DNA of 13,688 nt, from positions 1 to 13,688 of the forward strand of contig CAKUCE010000050.1 in NCBI GenBank assembly GCA_934643535.1, written 5' to 3'. Positions 4,086 to 11,856 of this stretch are shown here, one piece after another. The stretch's first letter is position 1. Each line of letters starts with the position of its first letter. This DNA is from an uncultured Clostridia bacterium (GTDB lineage: Bacteria > Bacillota > Clostridia > Christensenellales > Aristaeellaceae). Both the position numbers and the translations under genes were made by a program. The notes under the pieces are model-generated. The model saw only the letters and a list, made by a program, of their open reading frames with translations, searched no databases and was not told the DNA's origin.

Positions 4086-5204
4086 ATGGATCGCAAACTG
4101 CATATCGGCATTATTGGCTGCGGCGGCATCGCCAACGGCAAGCACATGCCCGCACTGAAAAAGATCGACACGGTGGAAATGGTCGCTTTCTGCGACGTCG
4201 TGAAGGAACGGGCGGAGAAGGCCGCGAAGGAATACGGTACCCCGGATGCCCGGGTGTATACCGACTACAAAGAGCTGCTGAAGGAAAAGGACATCGACGT
4301 AGTGCATGTGCTGACCCCCAATAAGCAGCATTCCTTTATCACGGTGGACGCGCTGGAGGCGGGCAAGCACGTCATGTGCGAAAAGCCCATGGCTATCAAC
4401 TCCGCCGAGGCGAAAAAGATGCTGGACGCGGCCAAGCGTACCGGAAAAAAGCTGACCATCGGCTATCAGAGCCGGTTCCGTCAGGACAGCATGTACCTGA
4501 AGAAGCTCTGTGAAAACGGCGAACTGGGCGATATTTACTATGCCCGTGCGCAGGCCGTCCGCCGCAGGGCCGTGCCCACCTGGGGCGTGTTTCTGGATGC
4601 GGAAAACCAGGGCGGCGGTCCTTTGATCGACATCGGCACCCATGCGCTGGATCTGACTCTGTGGGAAATGAACAACTACGAGCCTGCCATGGTAACGGGT
4701 TCCACCTTCCGCAAGCTGGCGGATCATGAAAATTCCGCCAATGCCTGGGGCCCTTGGGATCCCAAAAAATTCACCGTGGAGGACTCCGCTTTCGGCTTCA
4801 TTAAGATGAAGAACGGCGCGACGATCTATCTGGAGGCAAGCTGGGCCTTGAACACGCTGGATGTGAACGAAGCCAAGACCATTCTGTGCGGCGACAAGGG
4901 CGGCGCGGATATGCTGGGCAAGGACGGCGGCCTGCGCATCAACGGCGAAAAATATTCCAAGACCTTCGTCACCGAGCCGGATCTGAAGGCGGGCGGCGTG
5001 GCCTTCTACGACGGCACCACCGGCGGCGATCCGGCCGAACTGGAAGCCCGGGCGTGGATCGCTCATGTGATGGACGATTCCAAGCCCCTGATCACCAAGC
5101 CCGAGCAGGCTTATGTGGTGACTCAGATTCTGGAAGCCATCTATCGTTCCGCCGAAACCAACCGGCCCGTTTATTTTGAAAACGGCGAAATGAAGCTGGA
5201 CTGA
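4086..5204 (+). CDS. Gfo/Idh/MocA-family NAD(P)-dependent oxidoreductase
   Basis: This 372-aa cytosolic protein matches the usual family length. The Rossmann motif is GIIGCGGIANGKH (residues 8-20), the family motif EKP with the likely catalytic lysine is at 99-101, and the substrate site GGGPLIDIGTHALD is at 176-189 with D182 and H186. The family oxidises or reduces hydroxyl groups of sugars, inositols and related polyols with NAD(P)H; the substrate cannot be read from sequence. ATG 4086 is chosen because GGAGG lies eight bases upstream and overlaps the in-frame ATG at 4071, which has no site of its own. The isomerase follows 63 bp later, a pairing typical of sugar or inositol catabolism. The promoter carries a possible activator repeat. 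Confidence 0.93.
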   Translation: MDRKLHIGIIGCGGIANGKHMPALKKIDTVEMVAFCDVVKERAEKAAKEYGTPDARVYTDYKELLKEKDIDVVHVLTPNKQHSFITVDALEAGKHVMCEKPMAINSAEAKKMLDAAKRTGKKLTIGYQSRFRQDSMYLKKLCENGELGDIYYARAQAVRRRAVPTWGVFLDAENQGGGPLIDIGTHALDLTLWEMNNYEPAMVTGSTFRKLADHENSANAWGPWDPKKFTVEDSAFGFIKMKNGATIYLEASWALNTLDVNEAKTILCGDKGGADMLGKDGGLRINGEKYSKTFVTEPDLKAGGVAFYDGTTGGDPAELEARAWIAHVMDDSKPLITKPEQAYVVTQILEAIYRSAETNRPVYFENGEMKLD

Positions 5205-5267
5205 GCCTCTGTGGGATTTCCCCGTTTTTATCCCCTGATGATTGGATGAAATGAAAGGAGAACCCTT

Positions 5268-6149
5268 ATGGAACAGATCAAAGTCGGCACCTGTATCCCC
5301 GGTCAGCAGGCGGAGCAATGGCTCCCCGGCATGAAGGACAAGGGCTTTGAGTGTTTTGCCATCAATTTCCACATGACGTATGGCGGCGTCGATCTGAAGG
5401 AGCTGGCTCCCAAGGTGCTTTCCATGCTGGAAGGTACGGGCACATATGTATCCACGGTGGGCTATTACTGCAACGCGCTGCAGAACGAATCGCAGCTGCA
5501 CGATCTGGAATACGCCATCGACAACGTGCATCTCTTCGGAGCCAAAACCGTGGCAACCTTCGCCGGCGCGCTGGAAGGCCAGCCGGTGGACGCGGCCATT
5601 CCCCGCTTCAAGGAAGTCTTCTCCGAGCTGGCGAAGCGCGCCGAGGACCGCGGCGTAAGGCTGGCCATCGAAAACTGCCCCATGAGCGGCGATTGGCGGC
5701 ATCCCACCTGCAACATCGGCTTTAATCCCGACGCATGGGAGCTGATGTTCGACGCAGTGCCCTCCGACGCGCTGGGGCTGGAATGGGAACCCGCCCATCA
5801 GCTGATCCAGCTCATCGACCCCATTGCGCAGCTGCGGGTATGGGCCAGGAAAATCGTCCATCTTCACGGCAAGGATACCTCCGTGGATTGGGACGCGGTG
5901 CGCCGTCACGGCATCTATGCCGCGAAGGATTTCGCGCCCGAGCGCACGCCCGGCTTCGGCGATACCAACTGGCGGGACGTTTTCTCCATTCTGCATGAGA
6001 ACGGCTACGAGGGCGATGTGTGCATCGAAGGCTATCACGACCCGGTGTACTCCGGTCAGTGGGAAATGACCAGTCAGCTTCACGCCCTGAAGTACCTGAA
6101 GTTCTGCCGCGGCGGCGATTTCGTGCCCAATCCCTGGGACGCGGAGTAA
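5268..6149 (+). CDS. Sugar phosphate isomerase/epimerase-like TIM-barrel protein
   Basis: This 293-aa protein belongs to the AP-endonuclease-2/xylose-isomerase-like fold. Likely metal ligands lie in order: E135 (LAIENC), E174 (GLEWEPAHQ), H200 (VHLHGKD) and E254 (IEGYHDP). The second is usually Asp (DPSH); the Glu form, with the C-terminal RGGDFVPNP, seems to mark a subfamily, judged from memory. Members isomerise, epimerise or dehydrate keto sugars, inositol derivatives or oxidised glycosides. AAAGGAG lies seven bases before the ATG. It is the second gene after the oxidoreductase, so the two probably act in sequence, oxidation then isomerisation or elimination. No clear terminator follows; an IS3 remnant begins 30 bp downstream. 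Confidence 0.88.
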   Translation: MEQIKVGTCIPGQQAEQWLPGMKDKGFECFAINFHMTYGGVDLKELAPKVLSMLEGTGTYVSTVGYYCNALQNESQLHDLEYAIDNVHLFGAKTVATFAGALEGQPVDAAIPRFKEVFSELAKRAEDRGVRLAIENCPMSGDWRHPTCNIGFNPDAWELMFDAVPSDALGLEWEPAHQLIQLIDPIAQLRVWARKIVHLHGKDTSVDWDAVRRHGIYAAKDFAPERTPGFGDTNWRDVFSILHENGYEGDVCIEGYHDPVYSGQWEMTSQLHALKYLKFCRGGDFVPNPWDAE

Positions 6150-6186
6150 AAATGAAATAAAACAGGAACCGCAGGAAAATGAACGG

Positions 6187-6232
6187 CGCCCCCCTTGTCA
6201 GACAAGGAAGTATAACGTCTGACAAGGGGGCG
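6187..6232 (+). repeat. Subterminal IS3 hairpin with two alternative folds
   Basis: CGCCCCCTTGTCAGAC-like sequence (6187-6203) pairs with GTCTGACAAGGGGGCG (6217-6232), apart from one extra C. A competing hairpin, CCTTGTC-A-GACAAGG (6193-6207), uses the same left arm. The long stem ends eight bases before the remnant's ATG and could block translation from outside transcripts, as known in other insertion sequences. Confidence 0.55.
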
Positions 6233-6239
6233 TTTAAGG

Positions 6240-6500
6240 ATGACAAAAGGGATACCGAATAAACGATACACGTCGAAATTCAAGAAGCTGTTCGTGGAGA
6301 CCACGCAGAAGGAGAAGCTGAGTTGTCGTGAAGCGGCAAGACAGTTTGGGGACTATGACGAGCGGAAGTTCCGCTTCATGGAACACTTCAGGCAAAAACT
6401 CATTGAGTATTTGAATTACTATAACAACCGCAGACTCAAGGTAAAGCTAAAGGGCTTGCCGCCTGTAATTTGCAGACAGCAAGCCCTCTTCTTTGCCTGA
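6240..6500 (+). pseudogene. IS3 transposase remnant, orfA start fused to orfB end
   Basis: The 86-aa frame starts MTKGIPNKRYTSKFKKLFVE and continues to REAARQFGDY, the orfA helix-turn-helix N-terminus. It ends FRQKLIEYLNYYNNRRLKVK followed by LKGLPPV, the far C-terminus of the orfB integrase. The join lies near residues 37-48 and removes the rest of orfA and the whole catalytic core, so no transposase activity is possible. The frame stays open across the deletion, so a small protein with a DNA-binding end could be made, but only a weak AAGG immediately precedes the ATG. A 9-bp inverted repeat in the last codons (6451-6459 with 6479-6487) followed by CTTCTTT is probably the element's own terminator. 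Confidence 0.75.
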
Positions 6501-6583
6501 ACAATTTTTACGCCAGCTTACCGTCTGTCTTTTTTGGGGGTCACCTCAAGAAGACAAGGCGTTTTTCAGCGGTCTTTTCGCTT

Positions 6584-7603
6584 TCAGGCGTCCCGGTAGC
6601 CGTTGGGATTGTTTTTCTGCCAGCGCCAGCTGTCGCGGCACATATCCTCCAACGTCTTTTCGGCGGTCCAGTGGAGTAGCTCCCGAGCCTTGGCGGGGTC
6701 GGCATAGCAGGTGGCGATGTCGCCGGGGCGGCGGGGAGCGATGCGGTAGGGGATCTGGATGCCGTTGGCCTTCTCAAAAGCCTTGACCATATCCAGCACA
6801 CTGTAGCCCACGCCGGTACCCAGATTGATGATCTCGCAACCCTGATGATCTGCCAGATAGTTCACGGCCGCTACATGGCCCTTGGCCAGATCGACCACGT
6901 GGATATAATCCCGCACGCCGGTGCCGTCGGGGGTGTCGTAGTCGTTGCCGAAAACGCTGAGCTGCTTGAGCCGGCCGGAGGCAACCTGCGTGATGTAGGG
7001 CATCAGGTTGTTGGGAATGCCCACAGGATCCTCGCCGATCAGGCCGCTCTCATGCGCGCCGATGGGGTTGAAATACCGCAGCAGCGCCACGGACCAGTCC
7101 GGATTGGCAAAGGCCACGTCCTTGAGGATCTGCTCGATCATGTACTTGGTCCAGCCATAGGGATTGGTGCAGCCCATGGAGCGCATGTCCTCCCGGAAGG
7201 GAACCTCCTCGCACAGGCCGTACACTGTAGCCGAGGAGCTGAACACGATGCGCTTGACGCCGTAACGGCGCATGCATTCGCACAGGGTGAGCGTGGTATC
7301 CAGATTGTTGCGGTAGTATTCCAGCGGCTTGGAGACGCTTTCGCCTACGGCCTTGTATCCGGCAAAATGAATGACCGCATCGAAGCGCTCCTTTTCAAAA
7401 ATGGCGTTCATCGCCTTTTCATCGCTGACGTCCGCTTCATAAAAGGGGATTTCCCGGCCGGTGATGACTTTCAGCCGTTCCAGCACCTTGGGGCTGGCAT
7501 TATAGAGGTTATCCACGATCACCGGCTCGTGCCCGGCGCTGACCAGCTCCACGCAGGTGTGGGAACCGATGAACCCGGCGCCGCCGGTCAATAGAATTTT
7601 CAT
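6584..7603 (-). CDS. galE: UDP-glucose 4-epimerase
   Basis: This 339-aa enzyme interconverts UDP-glucose and UDP-galactose (often also the N-acetyl forms) with tightly bound NAD+. The motif GGAGFIGSH (residues 7-15) binds NAD; SSSATVYG (122-129) carries S124, and NPYGWTKY (147-154) carries catalytic Y149 and K153. RYFNPIGAH (176-184) and the C-terminal RRPGDIATCYAD (291-302) are standard for GalE. The start at 7603 has AAGGAGG nine bases upstream; a longer frame to 7645 has no site. It is third in the minus-strand operon, 99 bp after the nucleotidyltransferase; two small hairpins without T-runs lie in that gap. It probably supplies UDP-galactose-type sugars for the glycan begun by the operon's transferase. 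Confidence 0.96.
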   Translation of the reverse strand: MKILLTGGAGFIGSHTCVELVSAGHEPVIVDNLYNASPKVLERLKVITGREIPFYEADVSDEKAMNAIFEKERFDAVIHFAGYKAVGESVSKPLEYYRNNLDTTLTLCECMRRYGVKRIVFSSSATVYGLCEEVPFREDMRSMGCTNPYGWTKYMIEQILKDVAFANPDWSVALLRYFNPIGAHESGLIGEDPVGIPNNLMPYITQVASGRLKQLSVFGNDYDTPDGTGVRDYIHVVDLAKGHVAAVNYLADHQGCEIINLGTGVGYSVLDMVKAFEKANGIQIPYRIAPRRPGDIATCYADPAKARELLHWTAEKTLEDMCRDSWRWQKNNPNGYRDA

Positions 7604-7702
7604 GGGCGTGTTCCTCCTTGGTAGTGTATGCGGACGTTTCCGCATTATGGGAAGGCTCGAAAGGGGCTTTCGCCTCGCCGCTCCTGCCCGCTGTTTTTTA
7701 TC

Positions 7703-8608
7703 TTAGAAGAGGTGGGCGGGGTAGACGCCGGCTTCGTGCATCTTGCGCAGCTCGGCCTGAACGTAGGGCTTGTCTTCCTTGTAGGTCACGCCGAACCAGA
7801 CCGCGTCGGTCTTGAGCATGTCCACCTTCAGCCCTTCTTCATGCATCAGCTGATCGACCAATACGGGCAGGACGTATTCGGCCTTCATCTCGTCGGGAGA
7901 CAGACTCTTCATGAACTTGACAAAATACTTCTCCGCTTCCTGCAGAAGCCACGGGGTGAAGCCGAAGAAGTTCATGCTCACCAGCGCGTCGGGATCCAGA
8001 ATCACGCCGTTTTCATCCTTCTCGGTGTCGCGGATGGTGCCGTCCGGGAAGGGCTTGATCTTGTAGGTCTCGGTGACGCTGACCAGATGGTTGTGCTCGT
8101 CCACCTCGCAGACGCCGCGGGTCACGTGGCCGTTCTCGCTGACGGTGTTCTTCAGATAGTAGCCCACCATGCAGCCCTGCTTTTCGGGGGCCAGCTTGCC
8201 CAAATGCTCCACCATGATGCCGTAGCCGGGCACGCCGTAGTAGTCGTCCGCGTTGATGACGGCGAAGGGCTCGTGGATCAGCTCCTTGGCGGACAAAAGC
8301 GCCTGAACGGTGCCCAGCGGCTTGGTGCGCTCAGCGGGAACGGTGCAGCCCTCGGGCAGATCGGTCAGCTCCTGGAAAGCGTATTCCACATGAACCTTCT
8401 TGGCCACCAGATCGCCGATCTGGGCCTTGAACTGGGCTTCAAAGCTGTGCTTGATGATGAAAACGACCTTGGTGAAGCCGGCCTTGACAGCATCGTAAAT
8501 GGAGTAAAGCATCAGCGCTTCGTTATTGGGGCCCATGCCATCAATCTGTTTGTTGCCGCCGTAACGGGAACCCATACCGGCAGCCATGACGACCAACGTC
8601 TTATCCAT
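7703..8608 (-). CDS. Sugar-1-phosphate nucleotidyltransferase-like protein
   Basis: This 301-aa protein has a nucleotidyltransferase fold: MAAGMGSRYGG (residues 8-18) is the nucleotide-binding signature, K20 in NKQID is a likely phosphate contact, KPLGTVQALLSAK (96-108) is the second signature, and INADDYYG (118-125) has the metal-binding aspartates. The family joins a sugar-1-phosphate to an NTP, releasing pyrophosphate. The YGGNKQID variant differs from classical GalU, which has GTRFLP-type sequence, so I give no gene symbol; UDP-glucose or UDP-N-acetylhexosamine synthesis is possible given galE next door. AGGAGG lies eight bases before the ATG at 8608. It sits 75 bp after the sugar transferase. 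Confidence 0.85.
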   Translation of the reverse strand: MDKTLVVMAAGMGSRYGGNKQIDGMGPNNEALMLYSIYDAVKAGFTKVVFIIKHSFEAQFKAQIGDLVAKKVHVEYAFQELTDLPEGCTVPAERTKPLGTVQALLSAKELIHEPFAVINADDYYGVPGYGIMVEHLGKLAPEKQGCMVGYYLKNTVSENGHVTRGVCEVDEHNHLVSVTETYKIKPFPDGTIRDTEKDENGVILDPDALVSMNFFGFTPWLLQEAEKYFVKFMKSLSPDEMKAEYVLPVLVDQLMHEEGLKVDMLKTDAVWFGVTYKEDKPYVQAELRKMHEAGVYPAHLF

Positions 8609-8683
8609 CCTTGTTTCCTCCTTAGAAATAACCGCTCAGGGATTTATTTTCAACCCGTTGGTGAGACGGAGCGAAAACCGGGA

Positions 8684-10162
8684 TCAAAGAGCCTTGCGCA
8701 GGAAAGCGTCCTGCTCGGCGCGGCGCTGGGCCGGGGAAGCGGGAAAATCCGCTTCGCCGCGCGCCTCCGTGCGCATCAGGGGGCAGTCGGAGCGCTTTTC
8801 ACCAAAGCCTTCGGTGCTGTCCCGGCGGAAAAAAATGGTAAAGGTGCGCAGGAGCAGCTTGAAATCATAGCTCAGGGTGAAATTCTCGATGTAGAGAAGA
8901 TCCAGAATGGCCTTGTCCTTGGGAGAGGTGTTGTACTTGCCCTCGATCTGGGCCAGGCCGGTCAAACCGGCCTTCATGCGCTGGCGGTAGCGGAACTCCG
9001 GCACTTCGCGGGTGTACTTTTCCACATTTTCCAGCATTTCGGGCCGGGGGCCTACCAGACTCATTTCGCCCCGCAAAACGTTGAAAAGCTGGGGAAGCTC
9101 GTCGATGCGGTATTTGCGCAGGAAACGGCCGATGGGCGTGATGCGGTCGTCGCCCTCCCGGGCGGACAGGGAGTCCGCCTGCTGCTGCGGATCGTTCTCG
9201 TACATGGTGCGGAATTTGATGATCTCAAATACGTTGCCGTTGATGGTGGCCCGCTTCTGCCGGAAGAAGACCGAGCCGTTGCCCGCCAGCTTCAGCGCCG
9301 CCGCCGTAGCCAGCAGGATGGGGCTGAGAAGGATCAGCCCCGCCAGACTGAACGCAATATCAAACGTCCGTTTCAGAAAGCGCTGCATCAGCGTCATTTC
9401 CGTGCGGTGAATGTGCAGGAAGGGCGTATCGTCCAGCACAGTGCTTTCGGCGGTGGAAATGATCACGTCCTCCAGCTCGGCCATGAGGTACATGCTTTTG
9501 TTGTACTGGTAGCAGAAGGTTTCCAGCACTCCTTCTTCCGTGTCGGGCACGCCCGCCAGAAAGATGGTGTCATGCTCCAGGATGGTCTCCCGCACGTCCG
9601 GGCACTGGTAATGGATGACCTCGCTCAGCCGGTAGCGCTGGGGGAAGGACTTCAGCTTGACCGCCACGTGATCCGCCAGCTCCTGAGACGAAGTGACGAT
9701 CAGACAACGGCGGGGCGGATTGATGCGGAAATAGCAGAAATAGGCCAGTGAGATAATGGTATAGATCAGAATGATCTGCAGCGCGAAGGCGCACATCAGC
9801 AGATAGAAATCCTCGCCCCAGAGGGTCAGCCGGGCGTTGGCCTCGGGATTTTGAGGATTAACGTTCATAATTTGCAGGAAAAGGTAAGAAATGGCATCCG
9901 TAAAAAAGGTGGTCAGCGACAGGCTGGCGAACACGGAGCGCTTGAGCTTGCGGCCGATCTCAAAGCCGCCGTACACCATGGTCAGGCCGAAAAGACATAC
10001 CGCAAAGACGCCCATGGTGGTGGCGGCGGTACGGCTCAGGTTCAGAAGCTGGGGATTGCTGATGGACAAAAGGCCAAAAAAGGAAACAAACAAACCGATA
10101 TATAGCAGCGCCTGAAAAATCAGCCGCGTCAGCTGCGTGCGGTAAAAACGGCTCTGGTGCAT
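8684..10162 (-). CDS. Polyprenyl-phosphate sugar-1-phosphate transferase (glycan initiation)
   Basis: This 492-aa membrane enzyme moves a sugar-1-phosphate from a nucleotide sugar to undecaprenyl phosphate, the first step of exopolysaccharide, capsule or O-glycan assembly. Membrane segments lie near 11-31, 47-66, 78-98 and 120-144, followed by a degenerate nucleotide-binding-like region (150-250). The catalytic part begins KRTFDIAFSLAGLILLSPIL (264-283), then FRQKRATINGNVFEIIKFRT (300-319), IDELPQL with the Asp-Glu pair 354-355, SLVGPRPE (368-375) and GLTGLAQIEGKY (399-410). This is the long WbaP-like architecture. GGAGG precedes the ATG at 10162. The C-terminal 45 residues after FFRRDS are charged and not part of the usual domain. 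It heads the three-gene operon; the sugar used is not readable. Confidence 0.92.
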   Translation of the reverse strand: MHQSRFYRTQLTRLIFQALLYIGLFVSFFGLLSISNPQLLNLSRTAATTMGVFAVCLFGLTMVYGGFEIGRKLKRSVFASLSLTTFFTDAISYLFLQIMNVNPQNPEANARLTLWGEDFYLLMCAFALQIILIYTIISLAYFCYFRINPPRRCLIVTSSQELADHVAVKLKSFPQRYRLSEVIHYQCPDVRETILEHDTIFLAGVPDTEEGVLETFCYQYNKSMYLMAELEDVIISTAESTVLDDTPFLHIHRTEMTLMQRFLKRTFDIAFSLAGLILLSPILLATAAALKLAGNGSVFFRQKRATINGNVFEIIKFRTMYENDPQQQADSLSAREGDDRITPIGRFLRKYRIDELPQLFNVLRGEMSLVGPRPEMLENVEKYTREVPEFRYRQRMKAGLTGLAQIEGKYNTSPKDKAILDLLYIENFTLSYDFKLLLRTFTIFFRRDSTEGFGEKRSDCPLMRTEARGEADFPASPAQRRAEQDAFLRKAL

Positions 10163-10220
10163 ATCCGCCTCCGTCGGGAAACCGCATAGGCCTCCACTTT
10201 AGGTACATTGTACATGTGTA

Positions 10221-10249
10221 AGCATAGCACGGCAGGCCGGGACTGTCAA
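10221..10249 (-). promoter_or_regulatory. Promoter of the glycan operon
   Basis: On the minus strand, TTGACA (10249-10244, perfect) and TATGCT (10226-10221, 4/6) are 17 bp apart. The start site falls within a small palindrome, GTAC-ATT-GTAC (10203-10213), about 50 bp before the ATG. Confidence 0.55.
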
Positions 10250-10325
10250 CGCCGGGAAAAAGATGGACAATATTTTCTCCCTGCCCGCGCAAGGGATCGT
10301 CCCTTTCATTTGCCGCCCGGTTTAT

Positions 10326-10333
10326 GCTATAAT
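10326..10333 (+). promoter_or_regulatory. Extended -10 promoter upstream of ispG
   Basis: TATAAT at 10328-10333 is preceded by TG one base earlier, an extended -10. No good -35 is present at 16-18 bp spacing. It is the best plus-strand promoter in the gap and would put about 360 nt of repeat-rich leader on the ispG message. Confidence 0.5.
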
Positions 10334-10337
10334 GGTT

Positions 10338-10655
10338 GCGGCCCGCTCCACCCCTGCGGGGAGTTGCGGGCTTCGGGTTTGCGGTACCGCTGCGCGGTGT
10401 CCTCAACCCTCGGTGCTTCGCACCCTTTGACGCGGCCTGCCCCGCTGCACACGGCGGCCAAGCCCTGCGCTGTGCTTGCGCTTGGCTACGCGCTTCATGG
10501 CTTTCAGCCATTTCTGGCGCTAGTCGGCCTTCGGCCTCCCTTGGTCGCAGGCTTCGGACTGCGGTAGCCCCTTCAGGGCTGTCCTCGTCCTCGGTGCTTC
10601 GCACCCTTTGATGCGGCCGCTCCACCCCTGCGGGCAGCTGCGGGCTTCGGGTTTG
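10338..10655. repeat. Cluster of GC-rich palindromic repeats before ispG
   Basis: Two repeat types occur twice. Type A, with core CTCCACCCCTGCGGG and GGGCTTCGGGTTTG, is at 10338-10381 and 10613-10655. Type B, with core CCTCGGTGCTTCGCACCCTT, is at 10366-10437 and 10547-10618, 72 bp each. Between them are more hairpins, including ATGGCT-TTC-AGCCAT and GGCC-TTC-GGCC. None ends in a T-run, so these are not classical terminators. Open frames through the cluster are low-complexity artefacts. They resemble dispersed intergenic palindromes, probably present elsewhere in the genome. Confidence 0.65.
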
Positions 10656-10702
10656 TCCCCCTTATATAAATGGAAATTTTACGTCTGAAAGGCGGTTTTT
10701 GC

Positions 10703-11809
10703 ATGAGCGCTGCCCGTTCTTTTTTCATTGGCAAGGTGCCCATCGGCGGAGGAGCGCCGGTGAGCGTACAGAGTATGACCAACACCGACAGCCGGAACGC
10801 GGAGGCAACGCTTCAGCAGATCCGGGAGCTGGCCCGGGCCGGGTGCGACATCGTGCGCCTGAGCGTGTATGACGACGACTGCCTCAAGGCTCTTCCCGCC
10901 ATTGTAGCCGGTTCACCGGTGCCGCTGGTGGCGGATATCCACTACCGGGCCGATCTGGCGGTGGGGGCCATCGAACGGGGCGTGGCCAAGGTGCGCATTA
11001 ACCCCGGCAATATCGGCGGCATGGAGAAGGTGCGCCGGGTGGCCGACTGTGCCAGAATGCATCATGTGCCCATTCGCATCGGCGTGAACTCCGGCAGCAT
11101 TGAAAAGGACATTCTGCGCCGGGAGGGCGGCGTGACCGCACGGGGCATGCTGGACAGTGCCTTAGGTCATGCCAGGCTGTTGGAGGAAGCCGGCTTTCAC
11201 GACATCGTGCTGTCTCTGAAGGCCAGCAGCGTGCCGCTGACCGTAGCGGCCTATGAGCTGGCGGCGAAGGAGACGGACTACCCCCTGCATGTGGGCGTGA
11301 CCGAGGCGGGACTGCCCGGCGCGGGGAACATCAAGAGCGCCATCGGCATCGGCGCGCTGCTTCTGCAGGGCATCGGCGACACGGTGCGCGTGTCTCTGAC
11401 GGGCAGCCCCATTCCCGAAGCGCAGGCGGCTATCGACATCCTGCGGGCCTGCGGCCTGCGGAAAAGCTATGTGAACGTGGTCAGCTGTCCCACCTGCGGC
11501 CGCACCGGCATTGACGTGGCTGCCATCGCCCGCCGGGTGCAGGAGGAGCTTTCCGATGTGCGCGTCCCCATGACTGTGGCGGTGATGGGTTGTGTGGTCA
11601 ACGGACCCGGCGAGGCCCGGGAAGCGGATGTGGGGCTGGCCGGAGGCGGCCTGAGCGCGGCGGAGAACGCCGGAGGCGAGGGCGGGACCTATGCCGTGGG
11701 CGCGCTGTTTGAAAAAGGAAAAGCGCCCCGGCGCATTGAGGGCGATCTGGCAGGCCAACTGATCGCACGGGCACGGGAGATCGCCCGGGAACGGAGCGAA
11801 AACGCCTGA
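10703..11809 (+). CDS. ispG: 4-hydroxy-3-methylbut-2-en-1-yl diphosphate synthase
   Basis: This 368-aa enzyme reductively opens methylerythritol cyclodiphosphate to HMBPP, the next-to-last step of the MEP isoprenoid pathway. The N-terminal TIM-barrel part has VSVQSMTNTDSRNAEATL (residues 20-37), DIHYRADLA (78-86) and VRINPGNIG (97-105). The C-terminal part has the [4Fe-4S] ligands C262 and C265 (SCPTCGRT) and C297 (MGCVVNGPGE), with E304 completing the site, then ADVGLAGG (308-315). ATG 10703 is chosen because AAAGGCGG lies seven bases upstream; an in-frame ATG at 10670 has no site. PolC follows 47 bp later on the same strand, as in many Clostridia. Length is normal for the bacterial short form. 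Confidence 0.96.
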   Translation: MSAARSFFIGKVPIGGGAPVSVQSMTNTDSRNAEATLQQIRELARAGCDIVRLSVYDDDCLKALPAIVAGSPVPLVADIHYRADLAVGAIERGVAKVRINPGNIGGMEKVRRVADCARMHHVPIRIGVNSGSIEKDILRREGGVTARGMLDSALGHARLLEEAGFHDIVLSLKASSVPLTVAAYELAAKETDYPLHVGVTEAGLPGAGNIKSAIGIGALLLQGIGDTVRVSLTGSPIPEAQAAIDILRACGLRKSYVNVVSCPTCGRTGIDVAAIARRVQEELSDVRVPMTVAVMGCVVNGPGEAREADVGLAGGGLSAAENAGGEGGTYAVGALFEKGKAPRRIEGDLAGQLIARAREIARERSENA

Positions 11810-11856
11810 TACGGCAGCAAACGCCATGAAACATCCTGATTCACAGAGGAGAACGA

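Larger units (their letters stand above)
6180..6548 (+). mobile_element. Internally deleted IS3-family element
   Basis: The 369-bp element is bounded by imperfect inverted ends typical of IS3: the left end starts TGAACGGCGCCCCCC at 6180, and the right end on the minus strand starts TGAGGTGACCCCC at 6548; both reach a CAGAC motif after about 20-26 bases. Full elements are about 1.2-1.5 kb, so roughly 1 kb is missing from the middle. Flanking bases (AAA left, AGA right) are not an exact target duplication. It lies between the isomerase gene and galE, and cannot move itself but might be mobilised by a full copy. Confidence 0.7.

Noticed and set aside
5205..5267. Terminator between oxidoreductase and isomerase genes
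   Set aside because: GGGAT/ATCCC flank a T-run but form only a 5-bp stem with the T-run in the loop, which does not terminate.
4005..6083. 692-aa minus-strand open frame
   Set aside because: It is antisense to the oxidoreductase and isomerase genes, has His/Gly-rich composition typical of a GC-rich shadow frame, and lacks a ribosome binding site.
7628..9751. 707-aa plus-strand open frame
   Set aside because: It mirrors the minus-strand nucleotidyltransferase and sugar transferase, whose motifs are clear; it shows no domain of its own.
10336..10611. Open frames through the ispG upstream repeats on both strands
   Set aside because: They follow palindromic repeats, have no ribosome binding sites and encode low-complexity Ala/Arg/Pro sequence.
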